DNA of 64,000 bases, taken from Ananas comosus (Eukaryota; Streptophyta; Magnoliopsida; Poales; Bromeliaceae). This document shows positions 34,204 through 47,649 of this stretch, one piece after another; the stretch's first letter is position 1; the number at the start of each line of letters is the position of its first letter. Both the position numbers and the translations under genes were made by a program. The notes beneath the pieces were generated by a model. That model did not search any database. It saw only the letters and a list, made by a program, of their open reading frames with translations, and was not told where the DNA came from. The stretch is taken from positions 10,338,328 through 10,402,327 of the forward strand of contig NC_033623.1 of the NCBI RefSeq assembly GCF_001540865.1, given 5' to 3'.

Positions 34204-36245
34204 CTAGCTGGAGCCCGGGTCGAGGACGGGGAGTCTACAGTAGAAGCTGATGGATTTATCAGTGAGGCGCGTCCCAGGAATGAAGAACTGGAATATCACT
34301 GTTAAGCAAGCACCATGTGGAGCAATACCTATACAACACCAACAATTACAAAATATTTTCAGCATAGGAATAGTTAACTATACTTATAATCAAACATGGC
34401 AATTGAGAATTGAGATGAAAGAGGGGGGAGCATCAGGAGAACACACCATAGAAGGCACAATCTGGCTTGGCCAAATGACACTGCAAACTCTTCGCTAAGT
34501 GCTTCATGCTCACTTGCTGCTTTAAGCAAAGGAAGATGTAAAAAAAAAAACCATGATTAGATTTGTAGCATTTGCTGTAATACTACCAAATTTAAAAGGA
34601 AGTTACAAGAAGTTCATGAATTTTAGCCAGCTAAAGATTTCACCTATATAATGTGTGCAGGGTGAAAAAACACACAAAAGAGCTACTAAATAATCGCGAT
34701 AGTTCGGAGTGCTTTGCAAGTTAGTACAGATGAAGAACTTCATTGCTTCTCAATTTTTGTTTTCTTAGTGCATGTTATTGTTTTACATTAGTCGTACAAT
34801 TCTTATTATTAGCTTCTCAAACCTTCCACCATGCAAATTAGGCCCCCCGAATTATTCTTGTTATCGATCACTGAACTTTCTACGAAATCTTGATGTATCT
34901 ATGTTTCTTTTACCATTGCAACATTGGCTTTCAGCCTTTAACTCATACAGGATTCCATGACTAATCAGATGAACATCAGCAGCTAGCAATGACAAGAAAA
35001 GAAATAATAAAGCTTTGAGAGAGAGATTCACGAACCACAGAGAGCGCCTCACCCCTCTGAATCGCCATCTCCGTACGTGTCCGGGCACTCAAGTTTTGGT
35101 CTCCGACCGGTGGTTCAGCTGAGAGAAACAAATTTATCAAAAAGATGGCTGCTTTGCAGTGAAGAAAGGGATCAGCGTCGAACAGTTGGTGAGTTATATA
35201 CCATGCGCACCGAGGACTCTGAGCTTCCGGAACTCCGACCCGACGGTGATGAGGGTGGTGGAGACCTGTAAATGGAGATCACCGTACTGCGTGATGGAGA
35301 CCGTGAGGAGGTCGCCCACGTTCTTGAGCCGGTCCACCAGGCTCTGTAGCTGGGACAGATCAGGCACTTGTACCAGAGTCTGCAAATAGAAACATAAAAG
35401 TAAGAACAAGCCAAAATTACAACTAAATGAAATGCGATTGTAGATCGTCAGCTAAAGTAGAGATTAACCAAGTATGTTGAAATTGCAAGTGAACCAATTG
35501 TAGATCAGTAGCTAGTGTACCATTAGGACAAAATTATACTAAGGAAAAAAACCATTTTTTAAACAAGATTGCGCAAAACTTTGTAGAAATGAGAGGATTG
35601 GGGGTCGAGATGACCACCTGAGGGAGATCCTGCGCGGCGTCGAGCGAGGCCTGGAGCTCGGCGACGTCGGCGCGGGAGAGCGGCTTCGAGATGGGCACGT
35701 CCTGCACGACGGCGGAGCGGGCGCCCTTGGTCTCGAACGTGAGGAACGGCGCCGAGGACCGCGACCCCGCGGGGAGCTTCTTGACGAGCTTGATCTGTAT
35801 GTCGACGGCGGCGGCGGCGGAAGGTCCGGCGAGGGATTGGGCGTGGATGGTGAGGGCGCTGCGGAGGGCGCGGTGGAGGAGCGGGACGTCGACGGCGAAG
35901 GCGATCCGATCGGCGTTGGCGCTCGCGATGCGGTAGTCGCGGAAGAGTAGGTCCTTGTCGAACTGGGCCACGCACTCGACCCCGCCGCCCCCGGCGGCGC
36001 CGCCGAGGAAGTTGTGGAGGAACATGGCGTGGTCGGGGGTGAGATAGACGTGGCAGATCCGGCCCACCTTGTCCAGAGCAGGGAGAAACCCTAGAGAGGA
36101 TATTTAGGGACACGGAGATGAGGTGTTTGGTGAAATGCGTGTGAGGGGAAAGAGAGAGATAGAGAGAGCGAGGGAGAGATTGTTATTGCGCACGCTTGTC
36201 GAGGAGGTGGACACCGTCTTGTGTGAGGAACGCTTTGAACTTCAT
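34204..36245 (-). CDS. HUS1: Checkpoint clamp protein HUS1, six exons
   Basis: HUS1 is one subunit of the ring-shaped RAD9-RAD1-HUS1 (9-1-1) clamp loaded at DNA damage to activate ATR signalling. Exons in transcript order: 36194-36245, 35618-36090, 35202-35379, 35036-35118, 34447-34516 and 34204-34328. Phases fit and all introns are GT-AG. The product is 326 residues, close to the usual plant length. It begins MKFKAFLTQDGV, then GRICHVYLTPDHAMFLHNFL, QFDKDLLFRDYRI, the highly conserved PFLTFETKG and VVQDVPISKPLS, VSITQYGDLHLQVSTTLI, QVSMKHLAKSLQCHLAKP and the C-terminus VIFQFFIPGTR with RLPVLDPGSS. Exon 2 is strongly GC-rich while introns are AT-rich. The frame is intact. It lies tail to tail with HAKAI, 494 bp apart. 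Confidence 0.95.
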
Positions 36246-38125
36246 CTTCTTCAACTTGGCTTGTGGGTGGAGAGGAGGCTCAGCTCAGCGGGGAACGGAA
36301 GGAACAAATAGCTGAACAATGAGCGAATGGAATAGGCTCCAGCGGCTATTCAAATTTCTAGAAGAAGGTTTGGCGCGAGAGGGTATTTGTAGCCCATAAT
36401 GTTTGGGCGCAGCCCATGTGAAGAGAGTCACCCCGCATAAAGACAGTCTAATCGGTTGTTCATCACGCAACATACAATCCAAAGACTTCCTCGGTCCGGT
36501 CCTATCGTAGGGCTTAGTGCTTGTGTAATTTTTTTAAAAAAAATTTCTACTTTTCGCAGCAGCAAAAATTAACTTTTTTTGTAAACTAAATATTGTACTA
36601 AAAACCAAAGCAAAAAGAGTACTACTATGAGTGTAGGTAAAGATAGAGCTCAATCAAGAAGATGTTAAGCTGTAATATCAGAACGAACTGCGGTTAACTA
36701 ACCCTCGCCCCTGCTGCAAGGAAAGGTTGTCAATTGTCATACAATGCATCATTATACATTAGTTATTGACAATGTGCAAATTTTTGATTCCGACAGATTA
36801 TGGATTCACGGGCAGGTGAGTGAACCGTGCATTCGTAACTATACCTGACAAATAATCAAACCATCCTGGCATCATCTTTTGGCATCCTTCTGACAGCTCA
36901 AAGATCTTCATTTCTCTAGAATTCAAGTTTAAAATTACAGATCAGATCGTTGAATCAAATTGGCTCTCTACCCCTCTCACTTGAGCAATAATCAGGTAAG
37001 ATTTGTACATACTGAAGAGTTTGAAGAGTTTTGTTTCTGCTGCTTTAGACTCTCTTCTCTTTTATTTTGGGCGAAGTGTAATCAGAACAATTACATTATT
37101 CCACAACATCAATCTTCACTTCTGGGCTTTTTTTTGTTAAAAAACCTATATAGCTTATCTGAACTATAGACTATTTTGAATCGGCTATCCAAATTTTCAA
37201 AATATTGATTTTATTATTCAACCTTCTAATCTTTTGATTTGAGTCGATCAGCAACACTTTAACTTTAATATTTAAGTCAATTATTTTAGTAAATTTATAA
37301 TTGTGAGAATTATATGAAATATATTATTTAAATCTGTAAAAATATACAAAACATTCAAATTTTGATATTAAAGTGCTATTTACTGACTCAAATCAAACAA
37401 ATTGAACGATTGAATAGTAAAATTAAAATTTTGAAGGTTAGGTAGCCAAATCAAAATTATTCAAAGTTCATATATGTTCTGTATAGTTTTACTTTTTTGT
37501 TTTGATTTTGTTGTGTGGCCACTAAAAATGTGTTTTTTGAGTTACAGACAAGCATAATAGCTTTACACTATAAAACAAATGGTTGCTTCCAATTAAAATT
37601 TGAAAAATACTAGCTGTATATTAGAAACTGGTATATATATCTTACGTCTCATCTATTTAAGGGTTGAAATAATTCATTTAAAATTTTAGTCCCTTTTTAA
37701 AAAAGAGCTCGACAGTGATAAAATTGACTGTTGCATAGATAGAGTGTAAGATTTATACTCTTTTTTGGATGTACATCTGCTTAAAAAGTGTTTTTTTTTA
37801 AAAAAAAAACTATTTCAGTTTTTAGATACAGTAAACTCTCCCCAAAAAAAGAAAACCTGTCCAAAAGGATGCTGTTTTGCTAGTAATGAATATCAAACAC
37901 AAGATAAAGAAAATTGGAAGGTGTATACATTGCCACTGTCATTACCATGACTACATCTGAACAATGTATAGAGGAGGGTAAAAAATAACAAAACGAAACA
38001 AAACAAAAAAAGAAAAAAGAAAAGCAGAGAGAGTCTTTTGTAAACAACAAACTTTGTTGCTGTGGAACCAAAACAAACATGCATGCATGCCAAATCCTAG
38101 AAAAATCTAAGATCATATTCTGCTG
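36246..38125. other. Intergenic DNA with one foldback element
   Basis: 5' flank of HUS1 to 3' flank of the At1g65710-like gene. No gene recognised. Contains the MITE-like inverted repeat at 37145-37480 listed separately. Confidence 0.5.
37145..37480. mobile_element. Foldback MITE, about 335 bp
   Basis: Left arm words GAACTATAGACTATTTTGAAT, TTCAACCTTCTAAT, TTTGATTTGAGTCGATCAGCA and ACTTTAACTTTAATATT are matched in inverted order by AATATTAAAGTG, TTACTGACTCAAATCAAA, AACGATTGAATAG and TTATTCAAAGTTCATA on the right. The arms cover almost the whole element. No open frame. Confidence 0.7.
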
Positions 38126-40060
38126 CTATGAGCTTTGAGCAGCAGCAGTACCAGGAACCGAAAGAGCTCTCGTCCCGGACCTCGCACTCGCCGACGCACT
38201 AACACTGCTACCCCCGCGATAAACCCGCCGCTGCTGCTGCTGCTGATCACCACCAATCTCTCTTTTCTTTCCGCCCGTGTTAACCGCGACGATGTTACTG
38301 CCATTCGACCCTCCCCTCGATCTCCTACCACCGCCATTTACTCTGTTCTCTTGCTCCACCTCCTCCTCTCCGTTTATCGATTGCGAAGCCGAGTACTGAT
38401 CGGTCGAATCTACCGAGTTTGGCTCCCACGACGAAGCCGCCCACGGCTGCCCCAACAAGAAGCTGTTGCTCCCCGCGGATTCTTGCGGCTCCATCTCCCC
38501 TCCTCCTCCTCCTCCTCCCCCCAAGTCCCTCACCGACACATACTTGTGAAGGCTCGGCTCCATCAAATCATCCTTCACTACGATCTCCGACTCGAAAATC
38601 GGCTCCCTCGGCACCGAACCCCTCTTTCCGAACCTGCCGTTGAAAGAGCCCTTATCGTTCTCGGAGGATGACGAGTTGAGGTCGGCCACGGCTTCGAGGA
38701 TCGAGCAGGCCTTCGACACGCAAGCAGGGAGGGAGAAGGCGGTGTTGTTGTGATGGTGGTGGTAATTCTGTATGTCTTCGAGCAGCAAAGAAGTGTAGCC
38801 GAGGTTCTGATCAAAGTCCCGCGAGGATCGTCTCGACGATCTGTTCTGCGTCACCGCTCTTGGGTTGAGGGTCTCGAAAGTTACGTTCGTCGTCGAGTGG
38901 GCCTCGGCATTGCTCTTGGATGATCCTTTCACCTCTAATGCTTCTTCGACTATCTCCGATTTGCGCAGCGGAACCGTGTTGTTTTCGCTCGATTTCTACA
39001 ATGAACCAGATCAGAATTTTTTCTTCATTTTTTTTTTAAAGCATGAATTGGAAAGCAATTGAAGAGTGATATGTGTTTGTTACCTGGGACTCTGTTTGAT
39101 TGAGCTTCCTCACTCCATCATCCCCCTTTCGGGGGGATTTCGACACCTTGCAGTTGTTTGCTCTCAGGGAGTTCTCGTCAATCTCGGCCATCGGATTCCT
39201 CCGATACGGCGATTGCTCCGCCTTGCGCGACGAGCTCCGGCTCAGCGACTGAGGCTGCGCCGGCAGCTGCGGCGCGCGATTGAGCCCCACATTCTCGTTT
39301 CCTATTCTGGCGGAATTCGCCGGAGACTGCGACCGCGGGGACGCGCATCTCTTTGGCTTCACAGGGGAGGCTCTTTTCACGCCGGCTTCCTTTTCCCTCG
39401 CGGGGACCGACACCAACTTCGCCGGCTGCTGCTGAGGCTGCTTCGGCCTCTCCCCGGCCGACGCAGACGAAGCCGGGCAGTCTGATCTGCGGGACGGAGA
39501 TCGGCTCACCCGTCTGCTGCCGCTGCCGCCGCCGCCCCCCGTAGCTCTCTCCCGGCTGCCCGACCGATCCCTTCCGGGGGTTCGGCGTCGCGGGGAGGGC
39601 CGCGAGAGGCGCTTGTCCGGCTCCCCCGCGTCATCCAATTCCTCCGGCCCTAATTTCTTCTCGTGGTCGAAGTCGAAGCTCCGCTTCGACCCCGAATACC
39701 GCCTGTGTCCGGCGGTGTCGGCCGACGGCAATTTCCCGGAGGAGCTGCGGCTGAGGCGGCCGCACTGGATCAAGATCGCGTCGACTTCCTCTTTCGAGCA
39801 GCTCGAAGTCCGGACCGCGACCGGCGGCGCTTCGTCGGCCGCGGCGGTCGCCGAAATAGTGCTGCAGTTGCGCTCAGCTTCCGGCTGGTTCGTCTTCTTC
39901 TTCTTCTCTTTCTCTTCAGCAGCTGCCGCCGTCGCCGCCGATGGCGAGTTTTTGATGCTCTGCGTGATCACGAACACCGGCGGCTTCTTCTCCGCCGCCG
40001 CGGCAACTGTGGCTGCGGCTTTTCCTGAAAGTGATTTGGATGATGGGATTGTGGTGGGTT

Positions 40061-40093
<33 letters not shown>

Positions 40094-40199
40094 TCTTCTT
40101 CTTATCGTCTATCTTCTTCTCAACAGCAATGGGTTTAGAAGAAGAAGGTGAATTAGGAGGAGGAGGGCTCTTCTTCTTCTTGCTAAAACAAAGGCCCAT
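38126..40199 (-). CDS. At1g65710-like protein of unknown function
   Basis: Two exons, 39084-40199 and 38126-38995, joined in phase 0 give 661 residues. The N-terminus MGLCFSKKKK has Gly2 and Cys4 in a myristoylation/palmitoylation context, so membrane attachment is likely. The hallmark of the plant At1g65710-like family is EEVDAILIQCGRLSRSSSGK followed by RRYSGSKRSFDFDHE; both are present at about residues 142-180. The rest is low in complexity: polyglutamine near residue 41, poly-alanine blocks, many serine/arginine-proline pairs (SRSPSRR, RCASPRSQSP) suitable for phosphorylation, and a polyglycine stretch near residue 435. No catalytic domain is seen and no function is established. An upstream in-frame extension is ignored because MGLCFS is the family start. 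Confidence 0.88.
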
Positions 40200-40534
40200 T
40201 TTTTCTTTTCTTTTTTTTTTTTTTCTGGGGTTTTCAAATCCACAAGGAAAAGGGAGAGAGATTCGGGGAGAGGGGGAAGGTATAGAGGACCAAAAGGTGT
40301 GGATTAGGTGATATATAGTATTTATATATAGAAACCAAAAACACAAAAAATAAAAAAAGAAAAAGAAAAAAGAGAGAGAGAGAGAGAGAGGAAAAACAAC
40401 AATGCTTCTTTGAAGGGTGCGAGAGCCGAGGAAGAGAGAGAGACGGAGTGTGTTTTTGGACCACACCAACTACTGTTTGAAAAATAATCGGAGAGAAGGA
40501 TTAGTGGAACGAGCTGAGGATTTCAAATTGATTG
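40200..40534 (-). promoter_or_regulatory. 5' leader and promoter of the At1g65710-like gene
   Basis: Pyrimidine-rich on the transcript strand, with a CT run (GA on plus, 40373-40390). The TATATATA word near 40313-40330 could serve as TATA box. Confidence 0.4.
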
Positions 40535-41038
40535 GGTAAAATTTATGAGTGGTCCCTGGACTATCATCATGTTGTACCTTAGCCATTATAATTTTCACCT
40601 GACATTTTAGGTCCTAAAAAATTTCTTTTTTTTTTTTTTTTTTTTTTTTTGGGTAAAACGGCAATTTCAGGCCCCAACTAAATTTTGAAGACGTTTATCT
40701 GATAATAAAAACATTTTGAAGCAACTCTTTTTTGCTTTTAAAATTTTTTAAAAATAAATTTTTATCTATTACTTGTCAGAATATATTATAAACTAACAAA
40801 TTACGACAATAAAATTTTTTTTTTCTGGTAGTGGAATCAGTATTTAAAAAATAAAAGAAACTAGCATCAATGTCAAATGAGGCTCATACCTTTTAGCTTA
40901 TTTAAGTGTAACATATGTTAAAGTTTAGAAACCAAAGTGATTAAATTAAAAAAACTATGCATATAAAAATATGCATAGGGACCAAGTAGTCATATTCAGG
41001 ATAGTAGAGGGATTGCACACACATTTTACCCATTCAAA
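40535..41038. repeat. Probable MITE with GGGTAAAAT ends
   Basis: The left end GGGTAAAATTTATG-AGTGGTCCCT and the right end AGGGATTG-CACACACATTTTACCC are inverted. The interior has a T run at 40627-40650. No target duplication was settled. Confidence 0.45.
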
Positions 41039-41242
41039 TTAGGTGAGGTGAAGTGGGCGGGATCTCGACTCCCGTGTGTTGCGAGTGCTGTGCACGGAAT
41101 CGAGCCGTTGGGGACGCGTCCGTTATAAAAGAACGCTTGCCCTTTTACTCTGCCATTTCCTATTCGTAAAATTTTAAATTTGGGCGTTTGAATCTCCTCC
41201 AACGGCTATCTCCGGAGGATTCTATCACTTATCACCATCTTC

Positions 41243-41727
41243 GGCCTTTTTTTGCATTTAGATCCTGACAAATTTTTATTTTAAAAATAGTCCTGTCAAA
41301 ATTTAATTTGCAAAAATAGTTCTGGACCTGCCACGCAGGCGCCACGTCAGCGCCACGCGGGCAGGGCTGGGCCCGTGTGTTAAATTGAACACGGTGAACC
41401 ATTCACCGTGTTCAAACATGGTGAATGGTTCACCGTGTTTAGTACGTATTTTTTGCGTATTTTTTGTATATTGAAAAGTGGAATAAGGACTCCTTATTTC
41501 ACTTTTCAATATACAAAAAATACGAAAGAAACACGGTGAACTATTCACCGTGTTTAGACACGGTGAATGATTCACGGTGTTCAACTTAATACCCTGGCCC
41601 AAGTCTTACCCGCGTGGCGCTGACGTGACACATACGTGGCAGGGACAGGACCATTTTTGCAATTTTAATTTTGATAGGACTATTTTTAAAATAAAAATTG
41701 CTCAGAGGACTATTTGCAAAAAAAGCC
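41243..41727. mobile_element. 485-bp foldback element, Mutator-type target duplication
   Basis: The whole element is one inverted repeat centred on about 41490. The outer arms share TTTTTTTGCA, TTTTTATTTTAAAAATAGTCCT, GCAAAAATGGTCCTG-like text and GCCACGTCAGCGCCACGCGGG (with CGTCAGCGCCACGCGGG exact). It is flanked by ACCATCTTC (41234-41242) and CCCATCTTC (41728-41736), 8 of 9 matching, the 9-bp duplication size of Mutator elements. Four imperfect palindromes of the form AACACGGTGAA, three bases, TTCACCGTGTT lie at about 41387-41445 and 41530-41582. No transposase. Confidence 0.85.
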
Positions 41728-42942
41728 CCCATCTTCTGATCTTAAAAAAAAAAANCTTTGGCTTTTTCTCTGTTTTTTTTTTTTTTTTTTTTTTTTTTTT
41801 TCCCTTCCACAGTTCCACGTCGTCAATCACGTGAAGGGAATGAATTGGAAAAATTTTAGTTCGATTTCATATCGGGGGTGCTAATTGTTCACGGAGATCC
41901 TCCTATTAATTGGATATTGTAAATGGATTTTGAGCATTTATTTTGTTGGAGGTACAGAATAAATTGTCACAGTGGCTATATGTGGTACACAGGAGGAGAA
42001 TTTATGATTTTTTGGTGGCCGTTGGATTTCCATTCGATGGTTCTCTGATGAAACGCCTGAAATAGTGGCGATCACGATTCTTGCGTGAGCTAAATATTCC
42101 AGGATCTAGAATGTATACAAAGTATGGAGTCTATATCTAGAATAGGAAAACTCCTAATAAAAGAAAGAAAAGGGCTAAGGGCTAGATAGGAGGATAATAA
42201 TAAATGTCTTTTCTCTTATTACGCTTACGACATTCAAACCACTGGTTGTTGCTTTTCAAAGCACGAAAGTTTTAAAAACCAAACTAAAAAATTATTTTGA
42301 TCCTATTTAAAAGTCACAATAAGTTATCCAAGACATTCCGTATAAAAATTTTCTAGTGTGATTGTAAAAAAAAAATTAATTAATTTTTATTTCTTGAAAG
42401 GTTTAATATTTATTATTTGATAAAATAATATATTTTATTCGCAAGATGATTATATTATAGGAAAAAAATAATTTGAAGACCGAATATAGTATCCAATTCT
42501 TAACATTTGATTTAACTCCTCATCTATTAAATGTACAAGCTTCTCAAGTAAATTATAAAAATATACCGAATGAGATACTTTATGCATCCAAACATAGCAT
42601 TGAACACATTTCTATAATTTACTTTGAGAAAAATATAATGTTCGATAGATGAGAAGCGTGGTCAAAGAGTTTAAAATAATATCGTATTCAACATTCAATT
42701 TTTTTTTTCGGAATAAAATAAATCACCTCGGAGCTGGAATACACTACTCTACTAAACCTGAATGGCATCCGGAAAGGATCTTCTTACAATTAATCTTCTA
42801 TTTTCGCAAAATTAAAATTGAAAAACGAAAATTAGGAAAAGGAGGCCACCTTCCTGCTTTAATTGCTCATTATAAATATGACATAAGAGATTTAGCCTTC
42901 CCCTTCTGCCGTCAGCTAAAGTCAATTTTCATAAAAATATAT
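41728..42942. other. Intergenic DNA, no gene seen
   Basis: Contains an unresolved base (N) at 41755, a T run at 41774-41801, and AT-rich sequence. No open frame of note. Confidence 0.5.
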
Positions 42943-43297
42943 GGGAAAACTTTAAAAACCCCCCCTGTAGTTTCGTAGTTTCTCACTTTACCCCCCGTGG
43001 TTTGAAATGTATCAATTTACCCCCCTGTGATTTCTTTTTTCTCTTTTTTTTATCAATTTTATTATTTTTTTTTTCTTAAATCAGTGATAAAGTTAAAATT
43101 AAAAAGTACTAAAGTGAATATTTGATAAATCTAGATGGGTATCTGAAATTTTTTGTATATAATTTAATGAAATATTAACGAAAAAGCTACCGAAAAGATA
43201 AAAACGAAACCACATGGGGGCAATTTGATACATTTTAAACCACAGGGGGGCAAAGTGAGAAACTACGAAACCACGGGGAGGTTTTTGAAGTTTTCCC
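42943..43297. mobile_element. Mutator-type MITE, copy A, TSD AAAATATAT
   Basis: 355 bp with a TIR of about 90 bp: left GGGAAAACTTTAAAAACCCC and TTTCGTAGTTTCTCACTTT; right, in reverse complement, GGGAAAACTTCAAAAACCTC and the same inner block. AAAATATAT flanks both sides exactly (42934-42942, 43298-43306), a 9-bp duplication. Copy B is at 49404-49754. Confidence 0.93.
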
Positions 43298-45048
43298 AAA
43301 ATATATTACAAGAACAGAGAAACTTAAAAACAAAAAGCTTCAAGTGTAACTGATAGAAGGAAAAGTCACTATCTGAGGCAAATTCAAATATCCTCTAATT
43401 TTTATTCCATTCAAGATGCAGGAAAATAAGTGATCTATGACATGAAATTGAAGAGAAAACAAAAGACCACCTGCTTTGTGAAAGCATAACAACCCATTAA
43501 TCATCAATAGTAGCAGCTAAATCACAACTGCAATTGAAGAGTCATCTTGTGCTAATAAATTAAATCCGGTTATTAGATTAGGTTAAGAAGAGGTTTATCC
43601 ATGGGACTGTAACACAACGTGTAATTGATCGAGAGTACTAAGTACAATTTATCAAGGATGTAAAGGATGCACTTTTTCCAAGTCAATATTATCTGATTTT
43701 TGTAACATAGTGCATGACTACATTGCAGAGACAAACTTTAACTTTTCCCCTAATCAAAAGGACATAAAACACGTCATGGTGCTTAAGTTCAAACTATGTT
43801 GAATAGATCCGCCAACAATGATCTGCAATTGACTAAACGCTGCTTTCCTAACGGGTCAATGTACAAATTGATTTCAAGCATGATTGAGGAAAGCTTGATT
43901 TCGACAAAAAATCAAATATTGACCTGAGATAAATCAAAACCTACGGTAATTGAGCCCTAGAAATAGTTTCAAAAGGTGCAAGACACAAAACACACAAATA
44001 AGAAAGATAAGGTGACTACACGTTGGAAGACCTATATCACCACTATAATAATTGCAAGTGACATACCGAAAACATACTGTTACAGCAGAGTTATGACAAC
44101 AAACAAATCACTCCAGCGATGCAAATTGGTACATCAATAATGCCGAAAACTACAAATTATGCAACCCCCCATAATAACTGGTGTAAACATCTAATATCCC
44201 CATAGATAGCATTTCTAAACTTTATTAACCGAAACTCACTTCTGCAACTCAAAATCTGCATCTTTTACAGGCACTTCTAATCAGGCGCATATCTAGAATC
44301 GAAGGGTCAGTCTTTTCAGCCCTAACTACCGGAAAAAGGGAAAAAGGAAAGGAGGGAAAAAAAAATCAAGCCAAAGTAATAAAATCCTGGCAAGTTATAA
44401 AGATTAATCATCTTTGTAAGAACACATGTTTGCTCATTTCTTCCAGCAACATGTAGGTTGTGCATTCCACTCAATGACAAAGACCTATAAATGGAAAGGA
44501 AAACCTACTGCCTAACCGAAAAGAAACATAGCTATCTGAAATATCGAACTCAAATCTTCAAATCTCAACTACATTGTCTAACCCTCATGATCTTCAAGTA
44601 GTTAAGAATTGGCTGTTTTAATTACAATCATCAACTTGGTACAAGCATCAATTTCTCAACCTTACCAAATTTAAGGATTGAATGATCTCCAATAACATCA
44701 GAATGCCAAAAAAAAGCTAGAAATGGCTGCATACTGAATGATTAAATAGGTTTCAAGGAATGGAAATTTTACCCCTCTTGGGATTATTGGCCCAGGTCAA
44801 CAGCAACTAAACATATGTCATAAGGAATAAGCAATCCGGTGATTCAGAAGTAACACATCATTCAAGAAGAAAACAATTGTAACCTGTATTTATTTTTAAG
44901 TCAGTACAACAAGAATAAACAACTAGCAAAGCGCTGGCATCTTTATGTTTAGAATTATGAATTATTGCTCTTACTCAATTTCAGTGCAGTCAATTGGGAC
45001 AGCCTTAATCTTGCTATTTCAGATTGTGCGCGAGATCTACGTTTGTGG

Positions 45049-45272
45049 TTTTGTATGACAACACAAAATAGATGCATTTGCTTCTTTCTTCATTTTTACA
45101 GGGAAAAAAAATTAGTTTGCACACAAACCAACAACTACAAAAATAGAGAAGCCATCCCTATGAGTTTTGTATGACAAAATAAAAAAGATGTATTTGCTTC
45201 TTCATTTACCCAAAAAAGAAATTAGTTTGTACACAAACCAACAATTACAAAAATAGAGAAGTCATCCCTAGG
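45049..45272. repeat. 112-bp tandem duplication
   Basis: Two diverged copies with TTTTGTATGACAA, TTTGCTTCTT, AAATTAGTTTG-ACACAAACCAACAA-TACAAAAATAGAGAAG-CATCCCTA in the same order. Confidence 0.85.
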
Positions 45273-46926
45273 CACTTTCAATTGCATAAAACTTTACAGA
45301 AAACGAAGAAAAACATAAACAATGCCAGACACACTTGAAATCTTAAGATGCAACAGACTGAACAGAAAAAGAACAAGCATAAGCAATAAACCGTAAAGTA
45401 CATAAAAATTCAATCACGAGCAAATTTATCTTCTAAGTTTAAACAGAACAAAGAATTTTGCAGAAAACACATCCTATAATTTCCAAGCAAGTTTGAGTTT
45501 GCACATAATTTTGTCATTTGGACTTGAATCTGAAAACACATTGACAATTTTTCTGTCATGAGTACGAGGCTAGAGCTGGAATTTGGCTATGTCAACTATG
45601 AGTTGGAGATGGAATAAACATTTTCCTATAAGAAATATGGGCTTTAGCCTAATCCACCTGATGAGGGGTGTAAGGGCTTTCTTAAAAGCTTAAAAAAATC
45701 TATTCCATGTATAAGAATTTACTTTAATACAAATAAATTGTTGAGAACTTCTAACAAGGTGGTGGAATAGAGATCATCAGAGGAAAAACAGTAGCCAATT
45801 ATGAAAAAATTATATGCCTATGAAAAACAAAAAAAAAAAAGCAACTCATAAATCTAGTCTACAGGATTATAGTTATAAGATAATAAGAAGCCATGAAATT
45901 TTAAGCTGCCCGAAGATCACGAATAAGATGAATAAAAGATGAGACCATTTCTTTTTCTTTTCTTTTTTTTTTTTAAGAGAGTACTGAGAAGGAATGTGTG
46001 TGTACAGATCACTCTTGCAGCATGAAATTGTGGATTTACTGGCCAATAATGACCAGAAAAACTATTAACAGATTTTTCATTCACACAATAGTACCTAAAT
46101 TACATTAGTAGGATGTGCATGACTACCATATTAAAGTAAAAAAGCGATGGTAATAAAAAGAACTATACTAGATGCTTTGCTGAATAATTAGCAGGTCGAA
46201 TGATAGGCTAAGAGGCCCTTGACTACACAAAACAGAGACCCTTTGTTATCACTATAAGCAAGCATAATACTGTAGTGAGATATCATATAATTGTACAATC
46301 TAGACTATAACAGCAAACATGGCCCAAAGAATAATAATGTAGTGATAACACTAAACAAGGAGAAACAAGGTATCAAGCACATTAGCATTGAAAAAAAAAA
46401 GAACTCCCCCTGTTATTCTCATGAAGAAATTCGTTATCTGCAGATCTGTTGAAACGTATGCTATTTCAATAAATGATCAAAGAAATAGATAAATATAAGT
46501 AGATCTATAGTCTGAATGGGACTCAAACTTAAATTCTTTCCTTAAACTATTTCCATTTAACAACTCACTGAATCCATTTGCCAAAAAGAAAATTCTGAAA
46601 TAGCAGAAAAAGTGAAAATTTATGACTCACACAGTTAGGAATTAGAACTAAAGCATATGGCATGAACTAAGCTGATCGATTCAAAAGTCCATAGAAAGCA
46701 ACTTGGCTGGCTCGGAAATACTAACATAAACTAGTAGAAGCTTCTTTATATTTCCTCAGCTTTTAAATGCTTGAATAACAATAAGCTGCTATGACATCAC
46801 CTCCGTGTAACTATTGCTTGCATATTGAGAAGTCCTTAATGAAATTTTGGGATCAGTTATACTAACCTATTAATCATGTCAGTTTTAAATTAGGGAAAAA
46901 TTGTTTTTAAACAAAATGGCATCATG

Positions 46927-47064
46927 TATTTTTTTTAGTGCTCCTGCATCAATATGATCTTTCCCTCTCTTTCAGAGTACCATCTACTTGCTGCATCGTG
47001 TATTTTTTAGTGCTCCTGCATCAATATGATCTTTCTCTCCCTTTCAGAGTACCATCTACTTGTT
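46927..47064. repeat. 68-bp tandem duplication
   Basis: TTTTTAGTGCTCCTGCATC, AATATGATCTTTC and TTTCAGAGTACCATCTACTTG occur twice in succession with few differences. Confidence 0.9.
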
Positions 47065-47649
47065 GTTAGAAACGTGGTCTCTGTTGGAGATGCCCAAACC
47101 ATCTAAATCGATTTGAATGCAACTTATCTACTACAGATGCTATCCTAACTTGTGTCAGATAAGACAATCAAACTCTTTATCCATCTCACTATTATCGTCA
47201 TGGCAACTCCCAACTTCATAAATTTTTGGTTTCCTAGTTGTATAACTGACATATTAGCATATGGCAAATATCATTCTATAAATGATTTTAGCAGCCAAGT
47301 AATATAACCACATGGTAGAAGCATATACTATGTAATCTCTAGTAATGCTTCTGCCAATAATTCAGATCTAATATATCAAAGCCTTTCAATCTACTGGCAG
47401 ATTAATTTCTTAAAGTACTAGAGAGCACAAAGGAAAAGTCTAGTTGATCACTAATTAGCCTGAGAATGTGAAATTCAGAGGGAGTTGTTTTGACGAGTCA
47501 AGAACAACACATCAAATTTCCAGACGATTATGAACTTCCTTTTTAAATAGAATCTTGTTTTTGTATTTTAAGCAGATAGTGAATTTATTAAGCTCAAAAA
47601 TAACATATGCAAAATCATATCAAAAAGACCACCGTAAGTACTTATATAG

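Noticed and set aside
36780..36850. Possible microRNA precursor or tiny exon near ATTATGGATTCACGGGCAG
   Set aside because: No stable hairpin or known miRNA sequence was recognised; too short to support.
39066..40311. Plus-strand frames of up to 232 codons
   Set aside because: Antisense shadows of the GC-rich exon of the At1g65710-like gene.
41303..41602. 99-codon frame in the foldback element
   Set aside because: Generated by the repeated CACGGTGAA palindromes; no independent coding evidence.
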